DNA of 64,000 nucleotides. It comes from Anaerotruncus sp. GTDB lineage: Bacteria; Bacillota; Clostridia; Oscillospirales; Ruminococcaceae. Below are positions 19,055-28,297 of this stretch, one piece after another (within the stretch, counting starts at the first letter, position 1; every line of letters begins with the position of its first letter). Under the pieces are notes generated by a model that worked only from the letters and a program-made list of their open reading frames with translations, was not told where the DNA came from and did not search any database. Made by a program: the position numbers and the translations under genes. Where the stretch lies: the NCBI GenBank assembly GCA_021770005.1, contig JAETRV010000003.1, positions 62,001-126,000 of the forward strand, given 5' to 3'.

Positions 19055-20335
19055 ATGAAAAATGCGAGAGAAACCGCCGTACAGGCGCTCCTGCGTCAGA
19101 GTACGGAAAACGCCTATTCCAACCTTGTGATCGACGCGCTGACCGCTAAAAACCGTCTAGATGTGCGGGATGCCGCATTCGCGTCCGCGCTCTTTTATGG
19201 GGCGCTTGAACGGCGGCTGACTATTGACCACATCCTGAAGCAATACAGCTCCCGCCCGCTCGAATCCCTGTCCCCACAGGTGCGGGAGACACTGCGGGCC
19301 GGGGTCTACCAACTCCTCTGGATGGACGGGGTGGATGATTACGCGGCGGTAAACGAGAGCGTCAACCTGGTGAAAGCGCTCGGGCAGGTGAAAGCGGCCG
19401 GCTTTGTCAACGGGGTGCTGCGCAGCTTCCTTCGGGATGGCAAACGGGTCCCCCCGGCGGGCGGTGGGCGCGCCGAACAGCTTTCGGTGGAATATTCCTG
19501 CCCGGCCTGGCTGGTTGGGCGGTGGCTTGAAGCCTACGGGGATTCCGCCTGTCTGCGGCTGCTTTCCCAGTCGCTGGGGCGTCCTCCGCTTTATCTGCGC
19601 GCCAATACCCTGATGGTCTCCCCCGACCGGCTGGCGGAACTCCTGATTGGCGAAGGGGTCTCCTGCACCGCCGAAGCAGAGCCGTACGGTTGCATCGCGG
19701 TTGCGGGCAAAGCGCCGGTCGAACGGCTGGAATCGTTCCGGTCGGGGCTGTTCCATGTGCAGGACCGCGCTTCCCAGCTCTGTGTGGATGCGCTCGACCC
19801 CCAGCCGGGCGAGCGGGTGCTGGATGTCTGTGCGGCGCCAGGCGGAAAATCGTTCACCGCGGCCGAGCGGATGCGGGACGAGGGAGAACTGGTCGCCCGG
19901 GACCTGCACCCCAAACGCGCCGCGCTGGTGCGGCAGGGCGCACAACGTCTGGGGATCGAATGTATCCGGGCGTCCGCGGGAGATGCCGGGGTTTACGACC
20001 CCGCGCTCGGCAGCTTCGACCGGGTGCTCTGTGATGTTCCCTGTTCCGGCTTTGGGGTGATCCGGCGCAGACCGGAAATCAAGTATAAAAATTGGGAAAC
20101 TGTCCGGAATCTTCCGGAAATTCAGTATAAAATCCTCGAAACCTCCTCACACTATTTAAAAGCGGGCGGTAGGCTGGTCTATTCGACCTGTACCCTGCTC
20201 CCGGAGGAGAATGAACAGACCGTCTCACGGTTCCTCGGGGAGAACCCCGGGTTTGCGCTCGAATCCCAGCGCACCTGTACCGGCGAAACGGCGGACACCG
20301 ACGGATTTTTCATATCCGTCTTGAAAAAGCGGTGA
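19055..20335 (+). CDS. rsmB: 16S rRNA (cytosine-967 C5)-methyltransferase
   Basis: Methylates 16S rRNA C967 using SAM. It is 426 residues. An N-terminal NusB-like helical domain (RETAVQALLRQS) is followed by the Rossmann methyltransferase domain with SAM loop DVCAAPGGKSFTAAE. The two catalytic cysteines lie in CDVPCSGFGVIRRRPE and YSTCTLLPEENE. There is no strong ribosome site, so the gene is probably coupled to the peptidase gene 4 bases upstream. rlmN starts 4 bases downstream. Confidence 0.96.
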   Translation: MKNARETAVQALLRQSTENAYSNLVIDALTAKNRLDVRDAAFASALFYGALERRLTIDHILKQYSSRPLESLSPQVRETLRAGVYQLLWMDGVDDYAAVNESVNLVKALGQVKAAGFVNGVLRSFLRDGKRVPPAGGGRAEQLSVEYSCPAWLVGRWLEAYGDSACLRLLSQSLGRPPLYLRANTLMVSPDRLAELLIGEGVSCTAEAEPYGCIAVAGKAPVERLESFRSGLFHVQDRASQLCVDALDPQPGERVLDVCAAPGGKSFTAAERMRDEGELVARDLHPKRAALVRQGAQRLGIECIRASAGDAGVYDPALGSFDRVLCDVPCSGFGVIRRRPEIKYKNWETVRNLPEIQYKILETSSHYLKAGGRLVYSTCTLLPEENEQTVSRFLGENPGFALESQRTCTGETADTDGFFISVLKKR

Positions 20336-20339
20336 GCAG

Positions 20340-21368
20340 ATGGACAAAATCGATCTCAAATCCTTGACAGAACAACAGCTCGAAGCGGAATTCGTCCGGA
20401 TGGGACAGCAAAAATTCCGCGCGCGGCAGGTCTACCGGTGGCTGCATCAGAAACAGGCATCCACTTTTGCCGAAATGACCGACCTCCCTACCCCGCTTCG
20501 TGGGCAGCTTGACGAAAAGTTTTACATAAATACCATCCGCATCAAAAAAAGACTTGTTTCCAACATAGATGGTACGGTAAAATATCTCTATGAGCTGCGG
20601 GACGGCAACTGTGTCGAGGCGGTGCGGATGCATTATAAGCATGGCGCTTCCCTCTGCATCTCGACACAGGTGGGCTGCCGGATGGGGTGCCGGTTCTGCG
20701 CTTCGACCCTGGCGGGCTGGGTCCGCAACCTGACCGCCTCCGAGATGCTCGACGAGGTCTATGCCGCCCAGCAGGATATGCGCGGGCGGATCTCCAATGT
20801 GGTGCTGATGGGGATCGGGGAACCGCTCGACAACTTCGATAACGTGATGGCGTTCCTCGAAATCCTCTCCTCCCGGGACGGGATCAACCTCAGTCTGCGG
20901 CATGTCTCGCTCTCGACCTGCGGACTGGTGGACGGCATCCGGGCGCTTGCGGAGAAAAAACTCCAGCTCACCCTCTCGGTTTCGCTGCACGCGCCCAACG
21001 ACAGCATCCGTGACCAGTCGATGCCGGTCAACCAGCGGTACAATATGGACGCCCTGCTCGAGGCCTGCCGGGATTATTTCCAACAGACCGGGCGGCGGAT
21101 TTCGTTTGAGTATGCGCTGATCGCCGGGGTGAACGATGCGCCCGCGCATGCAGAGGAACTGGCCGGCCGCCTACGTGGGATGGGGGCGCATGTCAACCTG
21201 ATCCCGGTCAACCCGGTGGCCGAAACCGGATACCGCCGGGGAAAGCGCGCGGGGATCGAGGCATTCCGGGCGCAGCTCGAACAGCTGGGAGTCAATGCAA
21301 CCATCCGGCGGGAGCTGGGGGCCGATATTGCGGCCGCCTGCGGGCAGCTGCGCCGGCAAAATATATGA
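20340..21368 (+). CDS. rlmN: Dual-specificity rRNA/tRNA methyltransferase RlmN
   Basis: Radical SAM enzyme that methylates C2 of A2503 in 23S rRNA and A37 of some tRNAs. It is 342 residues. The CxxxCxxC cluster motif is GCRMGCRFCAST. The N-terminal helical domain holds QKFRARQVYRWLH. The second catalytic cysteine is in the C-terminal part near ADIAAACGQL or LSTCGLVDG. It ends with a conserved RRELGADIAAACGQLR tail. It is closely spaced after rsmB. Confidence 0.97.
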   Translation: MDKIDLKSLTEQQLEAEFVRMGQQKFRARQVYRWLHQKQASTFAEMTDLPTPLRGQLDEKFYINTIRIKKRLVSNIDGTVKYLYELRDGNCVEAVRMHYKHGASLCISTQVGCRMGCRFCASTLAGWVRNLTASEMLDEVYAAQQDMRGRISNVVLMGIGEPLDNFDNVMAFLEILSSRDGINLSLRHVSLSTCGLVDGIRALAEKKLQLTLSVSLHAPNDSIRDQSMPVNQRYNMDALLEACRDYFQQTGRRISFEYALIAGVNDAPAHAEELAGRLRGMGAHVNLIPVNPVAETGYRRGKRAGIEAFRAQLEQLGVNATIRRELGADIAAACGQLRRQNI

Positions 21369-21754
21369 CCTCTGCTGTTCTGCAAACAGATTCAAAAGTT
21401 TCGTCCGCCTTTGCTCCGGCCTAAGAGTCTGTTTCATATCTAAAGTTTTACGCAATTTTTCTAGAAAAATTGCGGGGTTGGGACAGCCGGAAGTTTGGCC
21501 CCAGACCAAACTTCTGGGCGCAAAGCGCCCTCCTCGGGGCTTCTCGGACTTACAGTCCGAAGCGCGCTTCGCGCGACGCCCCTTGCGGGCTGTCTTACGG
21601 GTTAGGGGGCAGCGCCCCCTCCCCGTAGGCCCCACCCCGGCGGGCTGAGTGCGACTTTTCCATAACCAAAAGCTTTGCCCAAATGATAACGATAAAATCC
21701 AAGAACGGCATTTTGAGCGACGTAGAATTCATATCTCTTTTAGGGGGCTTTCGA
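21369..21754. repeat. 386-bp intergenic repeat region
   Basis: Contains the sequence AAAGTTTTACGCAATTTTTC with the dyad GCAATTTTTCTAGAAAAATTGC (21451-21472), then a run of small palindromes (GTTTGGCCCCAGACCAAAC, GGGCGCAAAGCGCCC, CGGACTTACAGTCCG). It ends in GGGGGCAGCGCCCCC. These match modules elsewhere in the window. No gene is seen before the phosphatase. Confidence 0.7.
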
Positions 21755-22495
21755 TTGATCAAGATTTATGGAGGGACCGACCGTGGACGGGTTCGGGCGA
21801 CCAATCAGGATACCTATGCCTACAAGGTGGTGGATGACGAGACCGCCTTCGCGATCGTCTGCGACGGGATGGGCGGCGAGAAGGGCGGGCACATTGCCAG
21901 CGCTAAGGCTGCGGAGGTGATCGGGCAGGCGCTGGCCCGCGGCTTGACCCCTCAGCTTCCGGCCGGGTCGGTCAAGTCGCTGCTGATCTCGGCGGCTGCC
22001 GCTGCCAATGCGGTCGTCTATGAGATGGGCTGCCGGGACGAGTCGCTCGACGGGATGGGCACAACCGTGATGGCGGCTGTCATCAAGGGCGACCTGCTCT
22101 GTGCGGTCCACGCGGGCGACAGCCGCCTCTACCTCTTTGAGGATGGGGAGGAATCCAGCACAGCACAGCGACTCACCCGGGACCACAGCGTGGTACAGCT
22201 GCTGATTGACAGCGGCGAGATCTCCGAACAGGAGGCGCGCAATCATCCCAAACGCAACTACATCACCCGCGCACTGGGGGTGGAACGCAGCATCGAGGTG
22301 GAATACACCGAGCGGACCTTCCACAAGGGGCGCCTGCTGCTCTGCTCCGATGGGCTTTATAACTACGCCCCTCCGGAGGAACATAGCGCCTTGATTACCA
22401 CCTGCGCCAGCGATCAGGACCTGTTCCTGCTGATCGACGAGGCGAACAAGGCAGGCGGCGCCGACAATATCACCGCTGTCATCGTCGCGAAGTAG
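21755..22495 (+). CDS. prpC: PP2C-type Ser/Thr protein phosphatase
   Basis: Stp1/PrpC-type phosphatase that reverses phosphorylation by the adjacent PASTA kinase. Metal motifs DRGRVRATNQD, CDGMGGEKGG and ADNITAVIV are intact. I choose the TTG start at 21755, which gives LIKIYGGTDRGRVR, because AGGGGG lies 8 bases upstream and the protein then matches the family start. An ATG at 21683 would add 24 residues of unlike sequence. The gene is 246 residues with this start and is followed after 13 bases by prkC. Confidence 0.93.
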   Translation: MIKIYGGTDRGRVRATNQDTYAYKVVDDETAFAIVCDGMGGEKGGHIASAKAAEVIGQALARGLTPQLPAGSVKSLLISAAAAANAVVYEMGCRDESLDGMGTTVMAAVIKGDLLCAVHAGDSRLYLFEDGEESSTAQRLTRDHSVVQLLIDSGEISEQEARNHPKRNYITRALGVERSIEVEYTERTFHKGRLLLCSDGLYNYAPPEEHSALITTCASDQDLFLLIDEANKAGGADNITAVIVAK

Positions 22496-22508
22496 GAGGA
22501 ACCGTTTG

Positions 22509-24470
22509 ATGGATAAATATTTAGGCAAAAAGCTCGAGGGCCGGTATGAGATCATGGAGATCATCGGTATCGGCGGGATGGCGAACGTCTATAAGGCGTA
22601 CGACGTGCTCGAAAACCGGGTGGTTGCCGTCAAGATCCTACAGGACGAGCATATGGGCAACGAAGATATGCGCCGCAGGTTCAAGAACGAGAGCAAGGCG
22701 ATGGCGGTGCTCAACCATCCGAATGTCATGCGGGTCTACGACGTGAGCTTTTCCGACCGGGTGCAGTCGATCGTCATGGAATATATCGACGGGATCACCC
22801 TCAAGGAATATATTGAGCAGCAGAAGGTGCTGCGCTGGAAAGAGGCGGTCCATTTCACCGTCCAGATTCTCCGGGCGCTCCAGCACGCGCACGACAAGGG
22901 GATCGTCCATCGGGACATCAAGCCCCAGAACATCATGCTGCTTTCGGATGGGACGATCAAGATCACTGATTTCGGGATTGCGCGGTTCGCCCGCAGCGAG
23001 ACCCGCACCCTCACCGATAAGGCAATCGGTTCTGTCCATTATATCAGCCCCGAACAAGCTGCCGGCGGCGCGATCGACGCCCGTACCGATCTCTACGCGG
23101 TCGGGGTGATCCTCTACGAGATGCTCACCGGGCAGGTCCCGTTTGAGGCGGACACCCCGGTTTCGGTTGCGCTCAAGCAGATTCAGAGCACTGCTGTCCT
23201 TCCCCGGGAGCTGAACCCTTCGATCCCCGAGGGATTGCAGGAGATCACCATGCACGCAATGGAGAAGGAACTCTCCAAACGATACCAGAGCGCGGCGCAG
23301 ATGCTCCGCGACATCGACGAGTTCAAGCGCGACCCCTCGATCCTGTTTGAATACAAATACCTCGACGTCAAAAGCCCCGCCGCCGAGAGCCGATATTCGG
23401 ATGCGATCCAGAGCGCGCGTAAGGAGAAAACAGTGAAAGAGAAACGCAAGAAGAAAAAGAGAAGAAGCAGGCGCGCCCCCATCATCCCGGTGCTGGCGGG
23501 GGTGACCGCCGCATTCGTGATCGTCTCGGCTGCGTTCATCGGCTGGATGATCTACCTGAATAACCCGTTCGTGTCGGTCGAGGACGACATCGTCCCCAGC
23601 TTGATCGGGGAAAAGTGGGACAATGTGAAGATTTCCCCCAAATACGCCAACTTCAACCTCGACCCCACCGAGCTGGAATACAACAACGAATACGGCAAAG
23701 GGGTGATCTTTGACCAGGAACCGCGTGCGGGCAGCAAGGTCAAGGTCGGCTCGACCATCAAGGTCAAGATCAGCACCGGTAAGCTCACCACCCGCCTACC
23801 CAGCTTTGTCGGGCAGGATTCCGCGCAGGTAGTCGCCCAGCTCAACGAATGGGGCATCAACTACGAGGAAAAGATGCTGTTCGACGAGAGCATCCCGTCC
23901 GGCGGGGTCATCAAGACGCTGCCCGAAGCGGGGGCAGAGGTCGCCGCGGATGAGACGGTGATCCTCTATGTCAGCATGGGCCGGGAGGAGACGCTGGTAC
24001 CGGTGCCCGACCTGACCGGCATCAGCCTGAACGACGCCAAGACCCTGTTGGATAACTACAAACTGCGGATCGGAAAGATCACCTATGATGAGCGCAGCGA
24101 CGAGCCGCAGGGCACGATCGTCCATCAGTCGGTAGCGCCCGACTCACAGGTCGAGCAGAACACGGTGATCGATCTGGAAGTCGCGGGCAACAGCGGGGGC
24201 AGCATCCGGCTGACGGTGATGATCCCGCTGCCCGAGCAGATCAACCGGACGGTGGAGTTGGTCGCGCTTCAGGACGGCATTCAGATTCAGCGGGAGCAGG
24301 TCAACCCATCCGAACTGAAAACCTGGAAACCAGTCTTTTCCGGCGAGCCGGACCAGATTTCCGAAATCAGCATCCTGATTGACGGGCAGGAGTACCAGGT
24401 CTACGAGCTGGACTTCGAGGCAAAAGGCCACCGCATCCTTGCGGATTTCACCGAGGATTTCATCGAGTAA
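22509..24470 (+). CDS. prkC: PASTA-domain Ser/Thr protein kinase
   Basis: Membrane kinase that senses peptidoglycan and regulates wall synthesis, germination and translation in Firmicutes. The Hanks-type kinase domain spans residues 1-275 with VAVKIL, HRDIKPQNIM and DFGIARF. A basic juxtamembrane stretch (KEKRKKKKRRSRR) precedes one transmembrane helix at about 325-350. Outside are three PASTA repeats (about 360-575) and an extra C-terminal beta-rich tail of about 80 residues ending DFTEDFIE. AGGAGG precedes the ATG, with an adjacent TTG as an alternative start. It forms a kinase-phosphatase pair with prpC. Confidence 0.96.
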   Translation: MDKYLGKKLEGRYEIMEIIGIGGMANVYKAYDVLENRVVAVKILQDEHMGNEDMRRRFKNESKAMAVLNHPNVMRVYDVSFSDRVQSIVMEYIDGITLKEYIEQQKVLRWKEAVHFTVQILRALQHAHDKGIVHRDIKPQNIMLLSDGTIKITDFGIARFARSETRTLTDKAIGSVHYISPEQAAGGAIDARTDLYAVGVILYEMLTGQVPFEADTPVSVALKQIQSTAVLPRELNPSIPEGLQEITMHAMEKELSKRYQSAAQMLRDIDEFKRDPSILFEYKYLDVKSPAAESRYSDAIQSARKEKTVKEKRKKKKRRSRRAPIIPVLAGVTAAFVIVSAAFIGWMIYLNNPFVSVEDDIVPSLIGEKWDNVKISPKYANFNLDPTELEYNNEYGKGVIFDQEPRAGSKVKVGSTIKVKISTGKLTTRLPSFVGQDSAQVVAQLNEWGINYEEKMLFDESIPSGGVIKTLPEAGAEVAADETVILYVSMGREETLVPVPDLTGISLNDAKTLLDNYKLRIGKITYDERSDEPQGTIVHQSVAPDSQVEQNTVIDLEVAGNSGGSIRLTVMIPLPEQINRTVELVALQDGIQIQREQVNPSELKTWKPVFSGEPDQISEISILIDGQEYQVYELDFEAKGHRILADFTEDFIE

Positions 24471-24537
24471 AACAACTGGAACAGATGGGTGGATGGTTTC
24501 CAAAAAAAACGCCTGTGCCGGAATAATGGGGGATGGT

Positions 24538-25428
24538 ATGAAAACACAGACCGGACTGATTGTCAAAGCGACCGGAGGGTTTTACTATGTGGAATCTGAA
24601 GGCGTCACCTATGCCTGCCGGGCGCGGGGACTGTTCCGAAAGGAAGGAGTCAGCCCGCTGGTCGGCGACCGGGTGACTGTCGAGCCGACTGGGGAAACCA
24701 CCGGGCAGGTGCAGACGATCCTGCCACGCAAAAACCAGCTTGTCCGCCCGCCGCTCGCCAATCTCGACACCTTTGCGGTGGTCACATCGGTCGCTGACCC
24801 CGCACCCAACCCGCTCGTGATCGACAAGATGCTGGCAATCGCCTGCCATAAAGGGATTGCCCCGATGCTGGTCATCACCAAGAGCGACCTTGGCGCCCCC
24901 GACCAGATCGAGGAGATCTACCGGCTGGCGGGGGTTCCGCTGTTCGCCGTTTCCAATCAGAGCGAACAGGGGCTGGACCATCTGCGGGAGGCGCTTTCCC
25001 ATGGGATCAGCGCCTTTTCAGGGAACACCGGGGTCGGGAAATCCAGCCTGCTCAACCGGCTGAACCCCCGGCTTGCCCTTGCAACCGGCGAAACCAGCCA
25101 AAAGCTCGGTCGGGGCAGGCATACCACCCGTCATGTCGAGCTGTTCCGAATCGGCGGGGACGGCTATATCGCGGATACCCCCGGCTTTTCGGCGGTCGAG
25201 CTGGAGCGGTACGAGGTCATCCTGAAGGAAGAGCTGGCGGAGTGTTTCCCCGAATTTTCTGAATTTACCGGGGGTTGCCGGTTTACCGGCTGTTCCCATA
25301 CGGTGGAAAAGGGCTGCGCGGTGCTCGAAGCGGTGCGGGAGGGGAAAATCCACCCATCCCGCCACGCGAGCTACTGCGCCCTTTACGAGGACGCAAAAAA
25401 AATCAAGGAATGGGAGTTGAAACGATGA
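24538..25428 (+). CDS. rsgA: Ribosome small-subunit GTPase RsgA
   Basis: Circularly permuted GTPase that checks late 30S maturation. It is 296 residues from MKTQTGLIVKATGG; the longer frame from 24379 overlaps the prkC 3' end and is not used. The OB fold comes first, then permuted G motifs TKSD, GNTGVGKSSLLN and DTPGF. The zinc-binding tail has CRFTGCSH and further cysteine/histidine ligands. GGGGG precedes the start. Its stop overlaps the next start (ATGA). Confidence 0.97.
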   Translation: MKTQTGLIVKATGGFYYVESEGVTYACRARGLFRKEGVSPLVGDRVTVEPTGETTGQVQTILPRKNQLVRPPLANLDTFAVVTSVADPAPNPLVIDKMLAIACHKGIAPMLVITKSDLGAPDQIEEIYRLAGVPLFAVSNQSEQGLDHLREALSHGISAFSGNTGVGKSSLLNRLNPRLALATGETSQKLGRGRHTTRHVELFRIGGDGYIADTPGFSAVELERYEVILKEELAECFPEFSEFTGGCRFTGCSHTVEKGCAVLEAVREGKIHPSRHASYCALYEDAKKIKEWELKR

Positions 25429-26051
25429 GCAGATGCATCCTGTTTTCGGGCGGCCCACTTTCCGACTGCGACCGGGTCAGGTTCGAGGTGGAGCCGGGGG
25501 ATTTTGTAATCGCCTGTGACGCGGGATGCAAAACAGCGGCGCAGTTCGATGTGCGGCCTGACCTTGCGGTTGGGGATTTTGATTCGCTGGACGGGCCGGT
25601 ACCCGAGGGCATCCCGGTACATAAGGTTCCGGCGGAGAAGGATGACACCGATACTATGCTCGGGCTGCGGATCGGCTTGGAACGCGGGTTCCGGGAATTT
25701 CTGCTGGTGGGCGGGTTTGGCGGCAGGCTCGACCACACGGTCGCCAATTTGCAGGCCCTCGGCTGGCTGTGCAGGCAGGGCGCATCCGGGCAGATCGTTT
25801 CCAACCGCAACCGCGCGTGGGCGGTGCGGTGCGGAACCCTCACACTGCCCCAGCTGGACGGCTGGCATCTCTCGGTATTCGCATGGGATGGGCCTTGCCA
25901 TGGGGTCACGTTTGAGGGGCTGCAATACCCGCTCCGGGATGCAAAGATGATCCCCAGCCTTCCAGTGGGCGTCAGCAACGAATTTATAGCGGAATCTGCG
26001 CGGATCACCGTTGTGGACGGCACACTGCTGGTCATTGCGTCAGAAGAATAG
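25425..26051 (+). CDS. thiN: Thiamine diphosphokinase
   Basis: Transfers diphosphate from ATP to thiamine to form TPP. It is 208 residues from MSRCILFSGG. Motifs ACDAGCKTA, GDFDSLDG and EKDDTDTMLGLR are the conserved catalytic acidic segments. GGFGGRLDHTVANLQAL follows, then a C-terminal beta-sandwich. It overlaps the rsgA stop. In B. subtilis rpe lies between rsgA and thiN, but here it is absent. It is likely co-transcribed with galM. Confidence 0.94.
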   Translation: MSRCILFSGGPLSDCDRVRFEVEPGDFVIACDAGCKTAAQFDVRPDLAVGDFDSLDGPVPEGIPVHKVPAEKDDTDTMLGLRIGLERGFREFLLVGGFGGRLDHTVANLQALGWLCRQGASGQIVSNRNRAWAVRCGTLTLPQLDGWHLSVFAWDGPCHGVTFEGLQYPLRDAKMIPSLPVGVSNEFIAESARITVVDGTLLVIASEE

Positions 26052-26066
26052 AGGAGGATGGTTCAG

Positions 26067-27131
26067 ATGGCAGTTATCACCCAACGGGCGTTTTTTACCA
26101 CCAGTGAAGGCGGAAAAGCGGCCATTTACACGCTTCGGAACAGCGCGGGGAGCCAAGTCGAAATCACCAACTTTGGCGGCGCGATCGTCTCGGTCAAAGT
26201 GCCCGACCGGGACGGCAGCTTTGCGGACGTGGTGCTGGGGTTCGATAGCGGCGCAGGCTACGAAGGGCACGCCTATTTCCTAGGGGCGATGGTTGGCCGG
26301 TGCTGCAACCGGATCAAGGCTGGACGGTTCACTCTGAACGGAAAAGACTATCAGCTTGCCTGCAACGACAATGGTAAGAACCACCTGCACGGTGGGGTAC
26401 GCGGGTTGGAATCCAAGCTTTGGGACGCGGAGGTTTCCCGTCAGGACAGGGAAGATATTTTGACACTGCGGTGCGTCTGTGAGGACGGGGAGGAAGGTTA
26501 CCCCGGCAGGCTCGAAATTTCGGCGGCAATCACCTTCTCGGAGGATCACGCACTGAAATTACGGTATCATGCGGTTTCGGATGCGGATACCGTTTGCAGC
26601 CTGACCAACCACTCCTATTTCAACCTGTCTGGGCACGCCTCGGGCAACATCCTAGGGCATGAACTGAAACTCTATGCGGGATGGTTCACCGAAGCGGACG
26701 CGGAGAGCATCCCGACCGGCCGAATCTTGCCGGTGGCGGGGACGCCGATGGATTTCCGGGAATTTCACCGAATCGGGGAGCGGATCAGACAGGATTACCC
26801 TGCATTGATCTATGGGAACGGCTACGACCATAACTGGATCCTCGACCATCCGGATGGGGAGCTCGCCCTGAGCGCGGAACTCTACGACCCGAAAAGCGGG
26901 CGTTTACTGGAATGCTACACCGACAGCCCCTGTATACAGGTCTATACCGGCAACTTTATCGACGGAAGCAGTTGCGGGAAAGAGGGCTGCTGGTACCAGC
27001 AGCGGGCGGGGATCGCGCTCGAAACGCAGTATGCCCCCGACGCGGTCAACCACCCGGAATGGGATAGCCCGATCCTGCGCCAAGGGGAACCGTACGCACA
27101 TACCACCATCTACCGCTTCTCTGTGAAATAA
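26067..27131 (+). CDS. galM: Aldose 1-epimerase (mutarotase)
   Basis: Interconverts alpha and beta anomers of galactose or glucose. It is 354 residues from the second ATG (26067). The first ATG at 26058 abuts the AGGAGG site, so the second is preferred. Family residues include EITNFGGAIVS, KNHLHGGVRGLE, TNHSYFNLSGH with the catalytic histidine, and GNGYDHNWIL. The catalytic glutamate is in ALETQYAPDAVNHPEW. It appears to be appended to the end of the conserved translation cluster. Confidence 0.96.
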   Translation: MAVITQRAFFTTSEGGKAAIYTLRNSAGSQVEITNFGGAIVSVKVPDRDGSFADVVLGFDSGAGYEGHAYFLGAMVGRCCNRIKAGRFTLNGKDYQLACNDNGKNHLHGGVRGLESKLWDAEVSRQDREDILTLRCVCEDGEEGYPGRLEISAAITFSEDHALKLRYHAVSDADTVCSLTNHSYFNLSGHASGNILGHELKLYAGWFTEADAESIPTGRILPVAGTPMDFREFHRIGERIRQDYPALIYGNGYDHNWILDHPDGELALSAELYDPKSGRLLECYTDSPCIQVYTGNFIDGSSCGKEGCWYQQRAGIALETQYAPDAVNHPEWDSPILRQGEPYAHTTIYRFSVK

Positions 27132-27140
27132 GAACGAAAA

Positions 27141-27175
27141 AGCGTCCTCCGGGAAGTCCCAGAGGACGCTTTTTT
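27141..27175. terminator. Bidirectional terminator between galM and the EamA gene
   Basis: AGCGTCCTC pairs with GAGGACGCT around a 12-nt loop and is flanked by A and T runs on both sides. It can end both convergent genes. Confidence 0.85.
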
Positions 27176-27183
27176 CAAGCATT

Positions 27184-28059
27184 TTATTCAATTTTCTCCA
27201 AACGCCCGCTATGCCGGTTGGTGTACAGATAGACCATCACCGAGCCGCCGATCACCAGTGCCCCGCCCAGCAACGAGGTCGCGGGAATCCGTTCCCCCAG
27301 CGCGGCCCAGCCGAGCAGGATGGAAAAGAGAATCCCCGAGTAGTCGTAGATACTGATTTCCGCCGCGGGTGCCATCTGGTACGCATAAGTCACGAGAATC
27401 AAACCAAACGATCCAGAGGCCGAAATAAGCAGCAGGAACAGCCATTGGCGCAGATCGGGCAGGATAAACCCGTTCATCAGCATCAGGGGGAACGCTGCCA
27501 ACATACAGAATGTCGAGAAATACATAGTGATGGTCATGGTGTCAACCTTGCCCTTGAAATAGCTGAGCAGCGTGTAGGCAACCCCTGTCGCGACCGCTGA
27601 GAGGAACGCCATCAGCAGCGGCAGGACATTGGAATTGAACCCGGGCCGCGCAACCAGCACCGCTCCCGCGAACGCGAGGAGCAGCGCGGGAATCTGCACT
27701 GGGAGCAATTTTTCCTTGAGGAAAATCACCGCCAAAATCGTGACCCAGAAGGGGGAGGTTTTCAGGAGGATTGCCACATCGCCCTGGTTGGCGTGGCCGG
27801 ATGCATAGAACGAAGCGGATACCGCAAAGAATCCAAAGACCGACCGGAGGAACAGCAGGAGCTGGTATTTCCTTGGGCCAAAGTAGGAGCCGCCGGACCT
27901 GTGGAGGATCGCCCAGACGACGAGGACATTGAACAGGTTTCGGAAAAACATCTGCTCCATAACAGGGATCTCGTTGATGCAGCGGATTGCCACCGACATC
28001 ACCGACAACAGAAGCGCCGACAGGATCATCAGAAGGATACCCTTTTGTTTTTGTGGCAT
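27184..28059 (-). CDS. EamA-family DMT transporter
   Basis: A 291-residue inner-membrane protein with about ten hydrophobic helices in two EamA repeats (roughly residues 5-135 and 150-285). The second repeat ends SLLGGALVIGGSVMVYLY, typical of the family. Members export metabolites or amino acids, but the substrate cannot be told from sequence. GAGGG precedes the ATG. It is convergent with galM and stands alone. Confidence 0.9.
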   Translation of the reverse strand: MPQKQKGILLMILSALLLSVMSVAIRCINEIPVMEQMFFRNLFNVLVVWAILHRSGGSYFGPRKYQLLLFLRSVFGFFAVSASFYASGHANQGDVAILLKTSPFWVTILAVIFLKEKLLPVQIPALLLAFAGAVLVARPGFNSNVLPLLMAFLSAVATGVAYTLLSYFKGKVDTMTITMYFSTFCMLAAFPLMLMNGFILPDLRQWLFLLLISASGSFGLILVTYAYQMAPAAEISIYDYSGILFSILLGWAALGERIPATSLLGGALVIGGSVMVYLYTNRHSGRLEKIE

Positions 28060-28297
28060 GAGAGACCCTCTCTTTCTGTCTAAAACTCAGCAGCGGAGAC
28101 TCCGCCCTTCGCTGGATTTGTTTTTAGAGCCTGTTTAAAATCTAGGGGCTGTTTGAAAAATCGAAATCACCGTCTTTTTCTACAATAGGGGTGAACTGCC
28201 GTCCAAAGGACGGCAAGAGGGGGCTTTTTACAAGAGAAAAAGCCCCCTGCAAAAAATTCTGAACAGGCTCTTAAAGATCGGCTCTGACTGCCAGCCC
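28060..28297. repeat. Intergenic repeat module between EamA and GNAT genes
   Basis: Contains the module TCTAGGGGCTGTTTGAAAAATCGAAA (28141-28166), whose exact 26-bp complement lies at 39478-39503, and a family-A hairpin with GGCAAG and CTGAACAGGCTC flanks, the same context as the copy near 59.2 kb. Confidence 0.8.
28218..28248. repeat. Hairpin repeat, family A
   Basis: Perfect AGGGGGCTTTTT/AAAAAGCCCCCT stem in the opposite flank orientation to the copies at 12 and 56 kb: the CGGCAAG flank comes first and the AACAGGCTC flank last. Confidence 0.8.

Noticed and set aside
22509-24470. prkC as two genes (kinase and PASTA)
   Set aside because: One frame with a membrane helix and the expected domain order; the normal architecture of the family.
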